Source: Chlorophyllum brunneum (taxonomy: Eukaryota > Basidiomycota > Agaricomycetes > Agaricales > Agaricaceae). From it: a stretch of 64,000 bases of DNA. The notes under the pieces were generated by a model. It did not search any database. It was given only the letters and a program-made list of their open reading frames with translations, and was not told the DNA's origin. Shown piece by piece: positions 28,596 through 40,166 of this stretch. Each line of letters begins with the position of its first letter. Within the stretch, counting starts at the first letter, position 1. The stretch is taken from NCBI GenBank assembly GCA_963576785.1, contig OY756146.1, forward strand, positions 62,001 to 126,000, written 5' to 3'. Position numbers and translations under genes: made by a program.

Positions 28596-31500
28596 ATTCA
28601 ACATATCTCACCTGACCCTGACAGGGACTTGACATGTCTTCACCGTGCAATCCAGAGCTACACCCCTTTCCTCCTTATTATTCCCTTTATATTACATCGA
28701 TTGTACACCAGGAACCTATTCCAGCTACACCTACTTCAAAGTCGCCCAACAAAAATGTCCACAACCAGCTGCGCAAGGATGCCCCGCCAATTTCCCTACC
28801 ATTGCGTACGACTGTGACTGCAGGCCTTTGTCTGGTGAAGTACTACCTGTATAATCTGAACTATCAATCACAGTACCCTCCGTCGTACCCTTTACAATGA
28901 TATGTGGAGTCGATGATGCTCTCGTAAAAGGTCTCCCGCGTGACTCATTGGGCGCCCTGGATGGTGGTAGGTCAATCATTGGCTGATTGAGGTAGAACTG
29001 CCGGTAGCATGACTGATGACCGCCGTGGTTGCATATTGAACATTGGAATAGCATGCTGTGAACAGGAAGTCGGCTACTAGCGGTTAGTAACCGGAATTCT
29101 TCCCAAGGGGTTTCGACTAACCATATTGTGCAAGTGACGGTGGCGGACTTGCAATTGGGGCAATAACTGAAAGTCGGACGTTTCCGTGTGTCGCTCGATA
29201 AGTTTCCAACAGGCCTGATTAGGGGTTTCTTGCACCTCCCACAAGTAGCGTATATCGTGGTATCGATCTGTGTGGGATATATTAGCGAAAAATTGGACAT
29301 TGAAGCAAACGAAGGACGTACGAGGGCTATGTTTTTGATTTGTTGCACCTTGCAGTGCTTACGGAAGTACGCCGCAGTCGTATAGAGCTTGCATTTCAAT
29401 AGCTGATCTGTGAACCAATTGGACGACGGGTGAAACGGGACTGGAACGTATACCCACCTATGTAGGCATCATAAATATGGAGACGTCGTTGAGGAGAAAG
29501 CCTCAGTTGCTTCGGAGCAATAACGCCCATGGTAGCAGCCGTTTGCACATCACCCTGTCCGATTCAATTATTTCGAAAGCAGGTGTAATGCTGTGTGTAC
29601 TCACGGTAATCACGAGTTCCTCCAAGGCTTCGCGTAGGGCCTCCCATCCATATTCCAACATCTGATTCTCATGCACAGCAACAATGTCTTCGCGGAGTGC
29701 TGTCAGCTTCGCTACCTCCGCAGGAACCACCACATCGTTCAAAGTGGGATCTTCGAGTCTTTCCTTGACCTTTCCCCGATGTCGGCTGGACGTATCACGT
29801 GTCACCTCTTCCCTCACACAAGCCGGCTGTTCTGGAGTTCTTTCAGCAGCCGTGACAGTCTTCACGCTGCTCTGCGAACCACGGTGCATTGGCACAGGTG
29901 TGAACCTCGGCGGTGCAGGAAGCGAAGCCAGTGTTGAACTTCGACTCCGAGGTTTTACCCGTCCACGTCTCGTCTTGTTAAGAGTCGGTTTTCGGCGGGC
30001 CGACGGCAGTTCTTCCTCTGATTCCGTGTCTGTCGACCCAGGAGACGGTGACGATGCTTCATCCTCTTCGTCTTGTTCAGTCCAATGTCGTTGCTGGGCT
30101 AGTCTTGATAGTGGGCTCGGTGTTGGTACAACGGACAGAGGGTGGGACTCTTCATCTGTAGAACCTGCACCGACCGTCTCCTCCTCTTCATCCTCAACAT
30201 CACTTCCGGGAGAGGAATCAGAGTCGCTTAGAACGCCCTCTCCGGCGTTTCTGACACTTGTAGAGCTCTTGTCCATTGGACTAAGACTTTGATGGGGAGT
30301 AGCACCAGAAACGGACTCTCTGCGCAAGAGGACCGAACGTCGTGCAGAAATCCCAGAGTCAAGGGATTCTCGGCGGCCAAGGACGGATGTACGTCGAGGA
30401 GTAATCGGAGGAAGGGCTGAGGATAGATGTAAAGGGGAGGAAGAGTTGGACGAGTTCGGCGTACGTTGTTGTGACGTCGACGGACTCTGGTGGTTGAGTT
30501 TGGAGGAACGTTCGAGGTTGATGGGGATATGGTGTGGACTGCCCCGTGGTCTAGGGACATTGGGCGACCGACTTGTGCTCGCTGTGGACGGAAACGAATA
30601 TGACGCTAAGGTTTGTGTTGGAGTTGCTAAAGCATGCCGAGAGAGTTGACTGAAAGATGCGACGCGTTGAAGGGGTGAAGCGGATGGTGTCGGTGGAAGA
30701 CTAGGCGCACGTTCCACCAACGCGGTACTCATTAACAACCAAACTTGGGCGATATGGGGTTTACCAACAGCGAGGGCGGCCTAAGGAGGGTGAGCAACTC
30801 ACTTCGAGTTCACGGATTCCTGGACTGCTGACCTGCAGGTTTGTCATACATAACGCAGGTAAATCCCTTCCGTCGACCACATATGAATGCGCTAGCTTCC
30901 TAAACGAGTCCGCGTCAAGGTAAGCTTGAGTTGAGGAGAAAGCTCCGAGTTTCTGAGATTTGGGACGGAAAGGGGCGTCACCGATCTGCTTGATCGATGC
31001 TTTTGGGACGGCGAGTTCGTGGCTTAGCCGTGCAGGGTGTCTGAAACCTCAATTTTTTAGTGCCGCGTCGGTGAAGAGAGCAGCACTTACATATCATCGT
31101 ATGGTATTTCCCAGCGAGGAACGTTATCGGTGACAAAGGCTAGCGTCCCCTGTGGGGTCCACGTTGTTGACGTCCGAGATATGGCTTCGAGAGGCTTCGA
31201 GGTGTCCCGCATGTCGAGCTGGGTAAACGTTCCATTCGTGTTTTGAGCAAGTAGGGTGTGTGGGTCGGCGAACTCAATGTCTAGTTGGCGGGTGAACAAA
31301 AGAAAGGAGAAATGGATTCTACTGTTACTCACCGGTAACGCCCCCTTCGACAGACGTGCCCGTGACAGACCACTTGGGGATCCAACTCCGTCTAACATCC
31401 CACACCTCCACGGCATCGAGGATGGGGCTTGAGTGATTCAAAAACGATTTGACTTCTTTCGGTGTTAGTTTTGGCACGCTAAAGCCCTTGAGAACAGAGT

Positions 31501-33612
31501 CGAGACCGACCCCACTGCTGGCACGGCTTTGAATAGTACTTGATAGGCCCGACGAGGAGGGTACTGAGTGGAGATGGTCGATATGAGAGGAAACGGTGAA
31601 GTCAGCCTGGGACACGACGGCTAATTCGCATTCGTATCCTGGGCGCCAGAGTACGCGACGAATAGGGTATGAGGTATGGAGGGTATAGGTGGGTTTGTTG
31701 GGCATATGCGACCTGGCTTCAGGACCTGTGAGGTTCCATACCTGAGAAACGTTCATCAGCTTGCGTCAAAGAGAGTCCATAATTGGAGGCAACTCACTTT
31801 GACACATCGATCCAAACCCGCGCTAGCAACCCATCCGAGAGTATTTCCTGTGTCGTCATCGGAATTGTGAGGAGCTAGGATTGAAATGGCGTGGGATGCT
31901 TCCTCTCCGCCACTGTACCAATCCATTGTGGTGATTGGTGCAGTATGAGCGACAGGAAGTCGGTCGAGCAAACCTCGTTGACCCATCTTGAGATCCCATC
32001 GGTGCATGGTACCATTGTCCATGCCAACCAGAACGAATAGGGGATTCCAAACGCAGGGTGAAAAGATGACGCGGCGGACGGCTGAGGGGTTATGAACACG
32101 CATGACGGACGATTGAGTATCGCGAAGGTCCTGTGAAGGCATGATGTGAGAGGACGATGTGGGGGACACAACCGAGGACTAACCCAGACGCGAAAGTCGC
32201 CGTCAGCGGAGCCAGTCATACAGTAGTGGTGAACGACACGTGAGACGTCCAGGGCGTGGATTGAACGGAGGTGTTCCTTAGTTTTGCGTTCTGGAGGGGA
32301 ATTACTGTGAGTATGATGGAGAAGATGAGGACGCGTACCATACTTTGAATGGCCAGACCTAGAGAGGTCCCACATAATCAGCTCTCCATTGCGTGCGCTG
32401 GTTAGGACCTTGTTGTTGAAGACTACTTTGGGTGAGAAACGAGGGGTGGATAATAGTGGAAGAGTCACCTCCATATGCCCAGGCAACGTCGGTGCTGGCG
32501 CAGTCAATCTTGAGACCGCTGCCGTCCCATAGGTTCCTGGTTGACTCGATCTTGAAAGCAGAACGAGCGGGATGTTTCTGGTCTACTGAGGCAGACTGTG
32601 AAGAGGCAGAGATACGTAGTATTCTCAGAGCTAGCTGAAGGTGAGATAATGGATGATAAGTAGGCCAAGAGACAGACATTCCCTGCCTGCCACGGCGATT
32701 CTTCCATCCTCTCCCTTTGAAATGAGTCCACCGCCTGGCAGGGTTACTTTTGGGAGACGTGAGCTGCGGTGTGGGCCTGGGGGAGGATGCGTTCGTGAGT
32801 CGGAATACACGTCAAATGGGTTAGTAAAAGACATATAACCAGCTAAAAATAGAAATCCCACCTCCTTCCCATACCACTACCCCTCCACCATAGATATATC
32901 CCACGGCACTGCGACTTCCGTGCACCTTTTCGTGCTCTCACTATTTATCGATGATATCTGTATAACCAGCTCGTTTAATATCCCACTTCAAATCCAAGAA
33001 ACGACCCCAGATAGGCTACAACTTATGCTACTGCCTTCCAGAGATCACTGGCTCTCGTTTCTCCATCAACTCGACTCACAAAAAATTGGCTCAGTGTTGA
33101 TCATCGTAAATCAACGTGTTGTCCTCGCTCCACACCAAGCCAGGCACTGTTGCGATTACTCACCTGGAAGTCACCCGTACCATCCGCTGTCATCTGAGGC
33201 TTTTGATCTCTGGCTGTCTTCTTGAACGTCAAGAACGACGGTTGACGAGTGGTAAAAGTCGGTTTGAGCTGTTCCCATGAATGCAAAGGCATGGATAACG
33301 CCATCCCAGGACGAAAGAGACTATCGATAACGGCCCACCCTCGACCTATATACGCAGGAAGTGACGTGAATTAAAACGAGGCAGTGGGATAAGTGGCATA
33401 CCTATATTGGCTCTTGTGGCGAGATCTAGAGACACCAATAAAGATGGGTATTGTTGGGTTGTAACCCCACCAGTTGTGTCGACGTTCGCAGTTCGCAGTT
33501 CAGGATCAAGAGTGACAAGAATACCTTAGCCGACGAATGGCGATGCTACATGCCTCTGGCTCGTTGCAAACTCAGTCGCCACCGGACGTTGCTATTCGTA
33601 TGATGTACGACA
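28590..33612. repeat. Segmental duplication, intact copy (partner 9248-13630)
   Basis: Source-like copy of the duplicated block. It contains the full WDR24/Rtc1 gene and about 780 bp of upstream sequence. Its 33554-33562 (CTCTGGCTC) is the empty site of the TIR transposon that interrupts the other copy. Confidence 0.88.
28731..32834 (-). CDS. WDR24/Rtc1-like SEA (GATOR2) complex subunit, 13 exons, 1166 aa
   Basis: WD40-RING protein of the vacuolar SEACAT/GATOR2 complex, which relays amino-acid sufficiency to TORC1. Exons on the minus strand: 32834-32678, 32630-32469, 32425-32339, 32290-32184, 32130-31798, 31741-31333, 31280-31091, 31040-30833, 30780-29605, 29554-29458, 29407-29322, 29267-29122, 29073-28731. 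They sum to 3501 nt in frame. The propeller is in the N-terminal half (RNGELIMWDLSR, MTGSADGDFRVWDLR, NPLFVLVGMDNGTMHRWDLK, WVASAGLDRCVKVWNL). A Ser/Glu-rich linker follows (SDSDSSPGSDVEDEEEE), then a helical part (ALREALEELVITGDVQTAA, YTTAAYFRKHCKVQQIKNIAL). The C-terminus has zinc pairs CGRC, CPNC and CTIC, then CSICNHGGHQSC and CAAGCGHFC. All introns are GT-AG, about 45-60 bp. A decayed copy is at 9.4-12.2 kb. Start chosen at MSFTNPFDVY; an in-frame ATG lies 27 bp upstream. Confidence 0.9.
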
Positions 33613-33860
33613 TGGTTTCGTGTGAGACTCGAGTCGAAGCGGAGCAAGGGTCATGACTATGGTGTTGTTCGTTGGTCCATGTTGATACTTACGAACCCAG
33701 GATTTGAACGACAGCGAGGGTAGTCTGAATCGTGGTGTTGCACGATCCTGGACTATCTGACTCGATTGACTTTCCGCTGGGCCTGTGACATTTCCTAACG
33801 GCCTTCCGGGATTATATCCAATCTGTCTGGCGTGCTCGAGGATTCCCGGATGGAGGCGCA
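32862..33860 (-). other. Upstream region of WDR24 with exons of an unidentified gene
   Basis: On the minus strand several stretches look coding and spliced. One is near 33861-33690 (a frame containing GNVTGPAES and FKSWV, then GTAAGT). Another is 33366-33180, entered after GTATGCC...TATATAG, with RGWAVIDSLFRPGM and FLTFKKTARDQKPQM, ending in CAG|GTGAGT. The second is partly conserved in the decayed copy. I could not join them into one frame with a start and stop, and do not recognise the family. It may be a real small gene or an already broken one. Confidence 0.4.
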
Positions 33861-33869
33861 ATCTGGTAG

Positions 33870-34777
33870 CACACTATCAAGAGTTGCACCTGTTCGTGTA
33901 ACAGGCTATCAGCTCACCTCTCCCATTCACGTTTTCGTATACGCGTATGATCAGAAATTCACTCGTTCTGCTCACAGACTTTTGGTAGGTAGCTCGGAAT
34001 ACTAACACCGCTTTTATACGAAATTATTTCTGTAAATACAAATCCACGACTCCTCAAACCAATCATCGTCAAACCTTCTCTGGGCTTACCACATCATCCA
34101 CTCAGTCAGTTAATTGATGAGAAGGGCAATGCTACGACGATCGTTTCACCCAGTGCAACAGAATGCCTGCAATTGCATCTGGCCAAGGCACCTCTGCTTT
34201 CACATCACCGGTCACAATTCGCAAAACTGGATACCGGACAGAGGTAGAAATCCCACAAGAAGGTTCGAGTATCGTTCCGAGACTGCAACATCGGGCTTAA
34301 TGACCCTACTTGCCAGAGCTGATTCCCACTTGCGTATGGCTCGTATATATATGGCCTGATAAATGTACAGGCTTAGTAGAGGTCCTTGGCCTCGGTCACA
34401 AAGAAGTTTATGTTGAATATCGGGCATTCGGTAAGCACGGGTTACGGCAGTAGATAACTACAGGCTGGATGAGCATACGGAATCACGACATGACGGAAGG
34501 AGTTACCTGCCACATTGCTATGACGGCTGTGTAGTCCGGGTCCGAACATGGTGGATGGTTGGGTGATCGTGGGTGAGGCACGCTCCATGTTGAAACCATG
34601 CGCCCGGTAGAACTATGGCAGATACACGGAAGAAGAATACATCAATCATACGGGGTTGTTTCATATATTGTGCGAAGGTTCAGATCATAGCCCAGCTTCC
34701 ATACCCGAGGTCCTGTAAGCCTAGACGTGACCACGGAAATTGTGGCATCCAATTCTTGCACGACATCGTCTAATAGC
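33870..34777. other. 0.9 kb with no recognisable gene
   Basis: Mixed composition, short reading frames on both strands, no splice pattern I can support and no repeat shared with the rest of the window. Confidence 0.45.
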
Positions 34778-34905
34778 TTAGTCGTTAGGGCCTTCTTCTT
34801 CTCCTTCTTCAGTCGAGTCTAGGGGTTGTGTAAGGTTCTTCGAACCGTAGTAAGCCTCTTCCAATCCGAGTCCCCCAGAGAGGTTTCGCTTCTTTGTCGC
34901 TACTG
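34778..34905 (-). CDS. Possible last exon of an unidentified small gene
   Basis: After a pyrimidine-rich CTTCTCCACCCACAG acceptor on the minus strand, a frame of about 42 codons ends at TAA 34780-34778. It contains KKRNLSGGLGLEEAYYG and an acidic tail STEEGEEEGPND. Codon usage looks genuine. The first exon would have to lie between here and the divergent ATP synthase g gene (35076), and I could not fix it. Family not recognised. Confidence 0.3.
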
Positions 34906-35075
34906 TGGGTGGAGAAGGATGTCAGTTGGTAGTACGAACATCAATCTCGTTTATGACGGGTACTTAGATAAGATAAGATAATGCCCGAGCTCCGCGTTTT
35001 TCCGACAGCGGAATTTGAATTTGTGTATGCTCCCTCACCGTCTTTCCCATCCTCTAACACCCTCTCCTCACCGCC

Positions 35076-35677
35076 ATGAACGCCGCCCTCACCTCATCTG
35101 CTGCCTTTAGACAGTTTGTCTCTCGCTCTGCACGCCGAAATCCCAGCGGTGTACGATTCAACTCGACTTCGAGCGAGAAAAAGGCCCAGGACACCCTCGC
35201 TGGTGCCCAAAAAGTGGCTGGTAAGGCTTGGGAAAACGTTACCCATTTCCTCGGTCCTGTGGGCCAGAAAATCGGTAACCTTCTCGGCGGTACGTTTTTC
35301 TTCCCCTGCGCATTGTTCGCTCACTGACTGTTTAACGTGCGGTAGGCTACAAGGAGCCCCTCGTCTACAACCTCTCTGTTGCTCGCGAAGTCGCTAAGCG
35401 TATCTACGTTGGCGAAGCCCTTCATCCCCCTCCACTTTCTCAATATGCCGAGGTGTATAGTCAGCTGTGGTCCAACGCGACTCGTCTCTCTTATTGGCGC
35501 GGACTAGTTCAGAGTGGACAGGTGGCACAAGTAGGCATTTATGGCTTGCAGGCTTATGGTATCTTCAAGGTGTGTTCCCTGACTTGATCGTGATGAATTG
35601 ACCTAATTTACTTAAACCAGATTGGAGAAATGATCGGCCGTAGGAATGTCATTGGCTACCCCAGTCACTCGCATTAG
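35076..35677 (+). CDS. ATP20: Mitochondrial ATP synthase subunit g (164 aa)
   Basis: Subunit g of the F1Fo-ATP synthase, a peripheral-stalk/membrane subunit needed for dimer formation and crista shape. Three exons, 35076-35289, 35346-35569 and 35621-35677, give 495 nt in frame with TAG at 35675-35677. The N-terminus is a mitochondrial presequence (MNAALTSSAAFRQFVSRSARR). The subunit g domain follows with KAWENVTHFLGPVGQKIGNLLGGYKEPLVYNLSVAREV. The C-terminal single membrane segment GQVAQVGIYGLQAYGIFKIGEMIGRR keeps the glycine motif typical of g and e subunits. Introns are 56 and 51 bp, GT-AG. The gene is intact. Confidence 0.9.
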
Positions 35678-36800
35678 TATGCCTCCAGTTTCCTCCCGAA
35701 ACTCTCAAACTCATTCTGTTGCTATCCTCTAGGACTTTCATCTATATACCGTGTCACCTTAGAGGTAGAACTGCTCCTTAATTTATTCCTAGTTTGGGGT
35801 ACCCTCACGTAAAGCTGGTGCGAAGTGGAAAGGCGTCGAGTTCAGAGGGGGACGGGTATGGCTCCTGACCTTTGGTAACAGATGACTCTCCCAAGCCAAA
35901 AGGAGGAATCTGAATTTCGATTTGCATCTGCGAAGACCCTGGTGCCCGGAATTGTCTATTTCATTGCAAGTGATTGCCATATGTTATCTGCCGACGAGGG
36001 TTCGTGTGGATAGGATCCGTGTCCCAACACATGTCCAGGTTCGTTTGAAGGTACCCGACAAGGGCCTTCGACAGTGAACTGTTGGGCGCGGATACCCGTC
36101 CTGGGGGCACATATGGTTGGTTCTTTCATGTTTCTTGATAGCTTTGTCTCGCACATCAGCTGCTTCCAGCGTTTCGGATGCCATCATAACGTAAACTCGT
36201 CTACAGAAAGTATCCGAACTGCAGGCCCAACCATATCCTCGCAAGCCTCTGCATCGCTGGGTTTTGGTTATGATGGACCCCCGAGTTTGCCGTCCCTCGC
36301 GTTAAATTTCCTGATGATGGCTAATATTCTTGTGTAGAAGGATATCGAGGTTTTCGGACGTCTCACTCATACGCAACGCAATAGTATTGCTTAATCGTTG
36401 AGAAGGACCTGCCACCGCTAACAGTGCCAAACCAGGGGCAACTGACGAGTACCTGTCCCAAAATTCCGACAGGATTATCCTCTTCCACGAACTCCTTGCG
36501 GCAGTGAAAGCTAAGGGATCGCAAAAGGGATTGCATATGCTCGTATTTGGCTAGATGAGCTGTGCCTTGGATGTTCTAGAGGATTATTGCCGGTTCCAGC
36601 AATACAGTGCATGGCTTCTCTTTAGGTCAGTTCCTGGGGCGGACTTTCCGTGTAGACTACTGCCGTATCAACGGTAGAACCGTTCACCACGATCACATCC
36701 TCGTGGTCGATAAATACAACAAACCGAATAGCAAAAGGGATGTCTTTTCATTCACGAGACGTGCGGGGGTTTGGGAATCAGCCTGACGACTGCGGGTTTT
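35678..36800. other. 1.1 kb with no recognisable gene
   Basis: Normal GC content and scattered short frames; none of those at 35956-36337 has a motif or a supported splice. It could be the long 3' side of ATP20 or a decayed gene; I see nothing to decide. Confidence 0.45.
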
Positions 36801-36810
36801 ATGGTCCTGT

Positions 36811-37585
36811 ATGATAGTGAATGGTACGTTTGCATTCCTATATCCTTCTGAGCTCACGGTTCTTCGTGACCGGAAAACAAGCGTCGAAGTCCTCCTTGAA
36901 CAAAACCGTAACCTCAAGCTTAAACCACAATACACCGACGCGCTTAGACAGAAAGTTATTCAGCTCGAAGCAGAACTCGAGGCATCTCAAGCTGAACACG
37001 AACAGTGGTTTGTTTCCTCTTATCACTTGGCTTATCCTTCCTCTCTAATTGCTCCTTCAGGGCCTCGAATGATCTTTAACCCCCCTCACCACCACCATCG
37101 ACACCCTCCAAAACTACTACACCTATGATTTATCGGACTCAGACCCTCACACAACCCCGCGTCCAACGTACCTCCTTTCTGGAACAACACGGTTCGACTC
37201 TTGCCTCTTTACGCACCCTAGAATCAACCAACACCTCTCTCACCGATCTCCTTTCCTCTTCTTCTGCTGAGATGAAAGAAGCGGCCAAGAGGTTGCGCGA
37301 CGAAACGCAAAAGGCTGATACAAGAGCACGATTAGCCGAGCGTGAAGTTGGATTTTCAAAGGCGCTGGTCAAGAGTTACGAGTCCGAAGAGGCCCAGATG
37401 GATGATGTGAGAATTGACGGAGTGAAGGTTGAGCGAATAAAGGAACTCGAATCGTTACTGGAGGACTATAAAGCCGCGCTCGATACCGCGACCATCACTA
37501 CCCCTTCCTCTCCTTCGAAAGCCTCCCAAGATATTCTTGATCAACTTGCGCCACTGTGTCCAGAACTCGAAGAGTCTCGGAAGGT
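36811..37585 (+). pseudogene. Mad1 (spindle checkpoint) gene fragment
   Basis: Coiled-coil coding sequence resembling the middle of basidiomycete Mad1, the kinetochore-checkpoint partner of Mad2. The first part (ELTVLRDRKTSVEVLLEQNRN, ALRQKVIQLEAELEAS) ends in a donor GTTTGT near 37005. Past the acceptor the frame meets a TAA. Farther on, SFLEQHGSTLASLRTLESTNTSL and the long helix ending VKVERIKELESLLEDYKAAL are readable. It stops at a GTGAGG donor at 37584 with no following exon, because the glycoprotein pseudogene starts 66 bp later. The N-terminal and C-terminal (Mad2- and Bub1-binding) parts are absent. The Mad1 assignment is by resemblance of the helices, so another coiled-coil protein is possible. 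Confidence 0.5.
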
Positions 37586-37650
37586 GAGGCTGATTGTCAC
37601 GTCGTTTTTTCCTACTCTCACCAGCTCGCTCAACCACCCCCGCTCTTTAA

Positions 37651-38880
37651 AATGATCTCCTTCCCGCTCGTTGTCGCGCTTTTCTCTATTGTGGTTGCCA
37701 ACGCCCAAACAACAGGAACGTTTCCCCAAACACCTATTGCCTCAACGACTGGATACGGATACTCGTAACCTTCCAACATCGTGAGTCACTACGACCGCTG
37801 CTTTGCTTTTTTTTTGCATGTATATTAACCCATCACAGCCAGGGAAGGTCGACACCGACACGCAACCGATCCGTGGCCAATAGTTTGGCTATAACCGCTG
37901 CAACTCGATGACTGACGGGCCTAATTCTATTTGTCAAACATCATTTTTGAATGGCCTTGAGGGTTAGTTGTCATGTCACCTCCCTCTTCCTGACGTGTGC
38001 GACTATGTAGATTTCTACCTCTGGGCTCCAGTCGATCCCAACTCCACCGTTGCTGGCGGGGAGGGCGATATGGTCGCCTGGTGTACAACGCCCGGTCGTG
38101 GTACCCGTCTCATCTCCCAAGGCGCACTCCAGGGCGTCCAGTACATCAAAACTCCCGATTATGCTCAAGTTGTAGGCTTTATTAATCAGCAGTTGATTAA
38201 AATTGTGTCTGGTGATTTCGGTGGCGAGATGGACCCAGATGGTAGTGACTTGGTGAGTACTGTTCCCACTATAAACTTTGATATATCATAGTGACCAAAC
38301 ACCAGGTTAGCGCGGTGGCCCGATGGGCGGTATCATCTTCTCTACTGCATTCACCAGCCAATACAAACAGGGCATTGAATGGCACAACTTCATTGGTGGC
38401 AATGCCTTCTGTTTCAAAGTTTGTGATCCCAAGGGACCCCACACTGCCAGCACATCTACGATCGTATTGGTTGTGCATACAACGTTCCGAACTGAGGCCA
38501 AAACGGAACCTCTGAGGCTTGCCAGGGCGACAATCAAGACTTCCCTGGTGCATACACCACGAATGGTGTCGTTGTCACCTACACTCAACCTCCGAGTCCC
38601 TTGGTCCAATCACGTCGATGCCCTACACCGCTCGTATCCCCCAACAGTGTGTCTCACCCCAGCTCGGAACTGGTCGCGGCCCTCCTTCCCCCTACGATTG
38701 TGGCCCCCCCCCTCCATCCGGCCCATCTGCTTTGGTTGTCATCTCCACTGGTGCTGGCGGTACCCTGGTAACCTCTACCATGAAACCTACTGGCCCTCTT
38801 TCCACTGGTTCCTCCACCGCGAGCGGAGCTGCCACAACCAACACCCCCAATGATGCTTCCGTAGTTGCGATTTCGGGAAT
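37651..38880 (+). pseudogene. Pseudogene of a secreted 'macrofage activating glycoprotein' family protein
   Basis: Basidiomycete secreted or cell-wall glycoprotein family of unknown biochemical role. A signal peptide (MISFPLVVALFSIVVANAQ) is followed by family segments: TGTFPQTPIAST, VDTDTQPIRGQ, GYNRCNSMTDG, DFYLWAPVDPNSTV, VAWCTTPGRGTRLI, GGEMDPDGSDL, EWHNFIGGNAFCFKVCDP and a Ser/Thr/Pro-rich tail. Lesions: TAA at 37766-37768 (a tyrosine codon elsewhere), TAG near 37883, a frameshift near 38445 with loss of several bases before HIYDRIGCAYNVPN, a TGA near 38494 and another frameshift near 38600. The end, normally a GPI signal, is replaced by AT-rich sequence from about 38880. Introns are still recognisable. 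Confidence 0.75.
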
Positions 38881-39702
38881 TCTATTAAGAATGCACACTG
38901 GAATGTCTAAGACAGCACATATCAAATTCAGACATTGCTAACTAATTAGACCCTTCTCCTTCCAACTGATTATTTTTGGGAACATCTAACATTGGTATAT
39001 CATGCAAATGGAGAAGGATGTGGGGTATTGGTTCATGTCACATACTTGCTGGCTATCATGTGAAGACTAAGATTGTAGATGATCTAGGCCACATTCTATC
39101 TGCCTGTATCTGTATTATCCACTTCCAGCTTCTGATCCTCCTATAAAATTCCACTGAACCTCTTCAATCATTGCAGGCTGGTGCACATGCCTCTCCAGAA
39201 ACAACTACCACTCTTTGAAGTACAGTAACTGCAAATAGCTTTGGATAGTGAATGATGTATTAAAGCCAGGAGAAGGAAAAAACTGCTTAAAGCTGTTTTT
39301 CCACTCCTCAAAAGATGCATTCTTGTAGTAGACCATGTTGAATAATTCTGGTAGGTAAAGATACTCGAAGGGGTCTTCATGACCTGAGCATTGTTCTTTG
39401 GGGTTGAGTTTGATATAAGTATATTTCCTTCAGAATAGGAAGATTTTGATGAGATATCAGAAATAAACTGTTGCCAAAGAACAGTATGTAGGCATTAATA
39501 TCTTCAGGATCTTCTTTCTTAGGATCTGCAAAATCCCAGTCTTTGATATTAGAGATGTTATCAAAAGATAGGCATTGTCTGCTTGAGGATTAAGGACAAA
39601 GAATGGGAGTTCAGGTTAGCCAGTAAGATTAATATAAGAAAGAAGCTTTGCTTTGTTTGTCATAAAATATGTGGCAGCAATGACAACCTTGCTGATGATA
39701 CC
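38881..39702. other. AT-rich relic with a decayed coding stretch (minus)
   Basis: A low-CpG block between the glycoprotein pseudogene and the LINE. On the minus strand between about 39600 and 39130 two long frames can be read across one frameshift. One has NIKDWDFADPKKEDPEDINA and FFGNSLFLIS; the other has DPFEYLYLPELFNMVYY and FEEWKNSFKQFFPSP, then a TAG in place of a likely TGG. This is clearly former protein-coding DNA, probably of a repeated gene or transposon. I do not recognise the family. Confidence 0.5.
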
Positions 39703-40166
39703 TTTTTTTTTTTTTTTTTTTTTAAATCAGCAATTTATATAGCGGTGCTCGAATGCAGTCTGCATGTACATACATACAAAGGCAGAATGTACAGATCGTT
39801 CGGAGAAGGGAAAGTAAACTATAAGTAAACTAATCCCATGAGACTTGATGCCATCTAGCGCATACACTAGAGAGATGTTTGGTACCTACGTTGATCAGTG
39901 AGAAAGAGGAAGAGAGAAGTTTGGAAAGAGAGAGAGTGAGAGAGAGGAATTGATAGAAAAGAAACTATCTACTTGCAATCACAAGGGGGAACAACAAACG
40001 GTACTAGCATGTGGGAGGGCATTAGTCCAGACACCATGGGAGGAATGGATTTTGAATGAAAACTATCTATAAAATAGTAGCCGAGCGAGGAAGGGAAAGA
40101 TAGAGAAATGAATTTGAAGTCCATAACCGGGAGAGCATAAGAAAAAAGAGAAAAAAGAAGAGGATT

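Noticed and set aside
34830..34860. GGTTCTTCGAACC resembling a tRNA T arm
   Set aside because: No anticodon or acceptor stem pairs around it; it sits in a coding-like exon on the other strand.
39703..39723. Poly(T) run as a terminator or promoter element
   Set aside because: It is the reverse complement of the LINE poly(A) tail.
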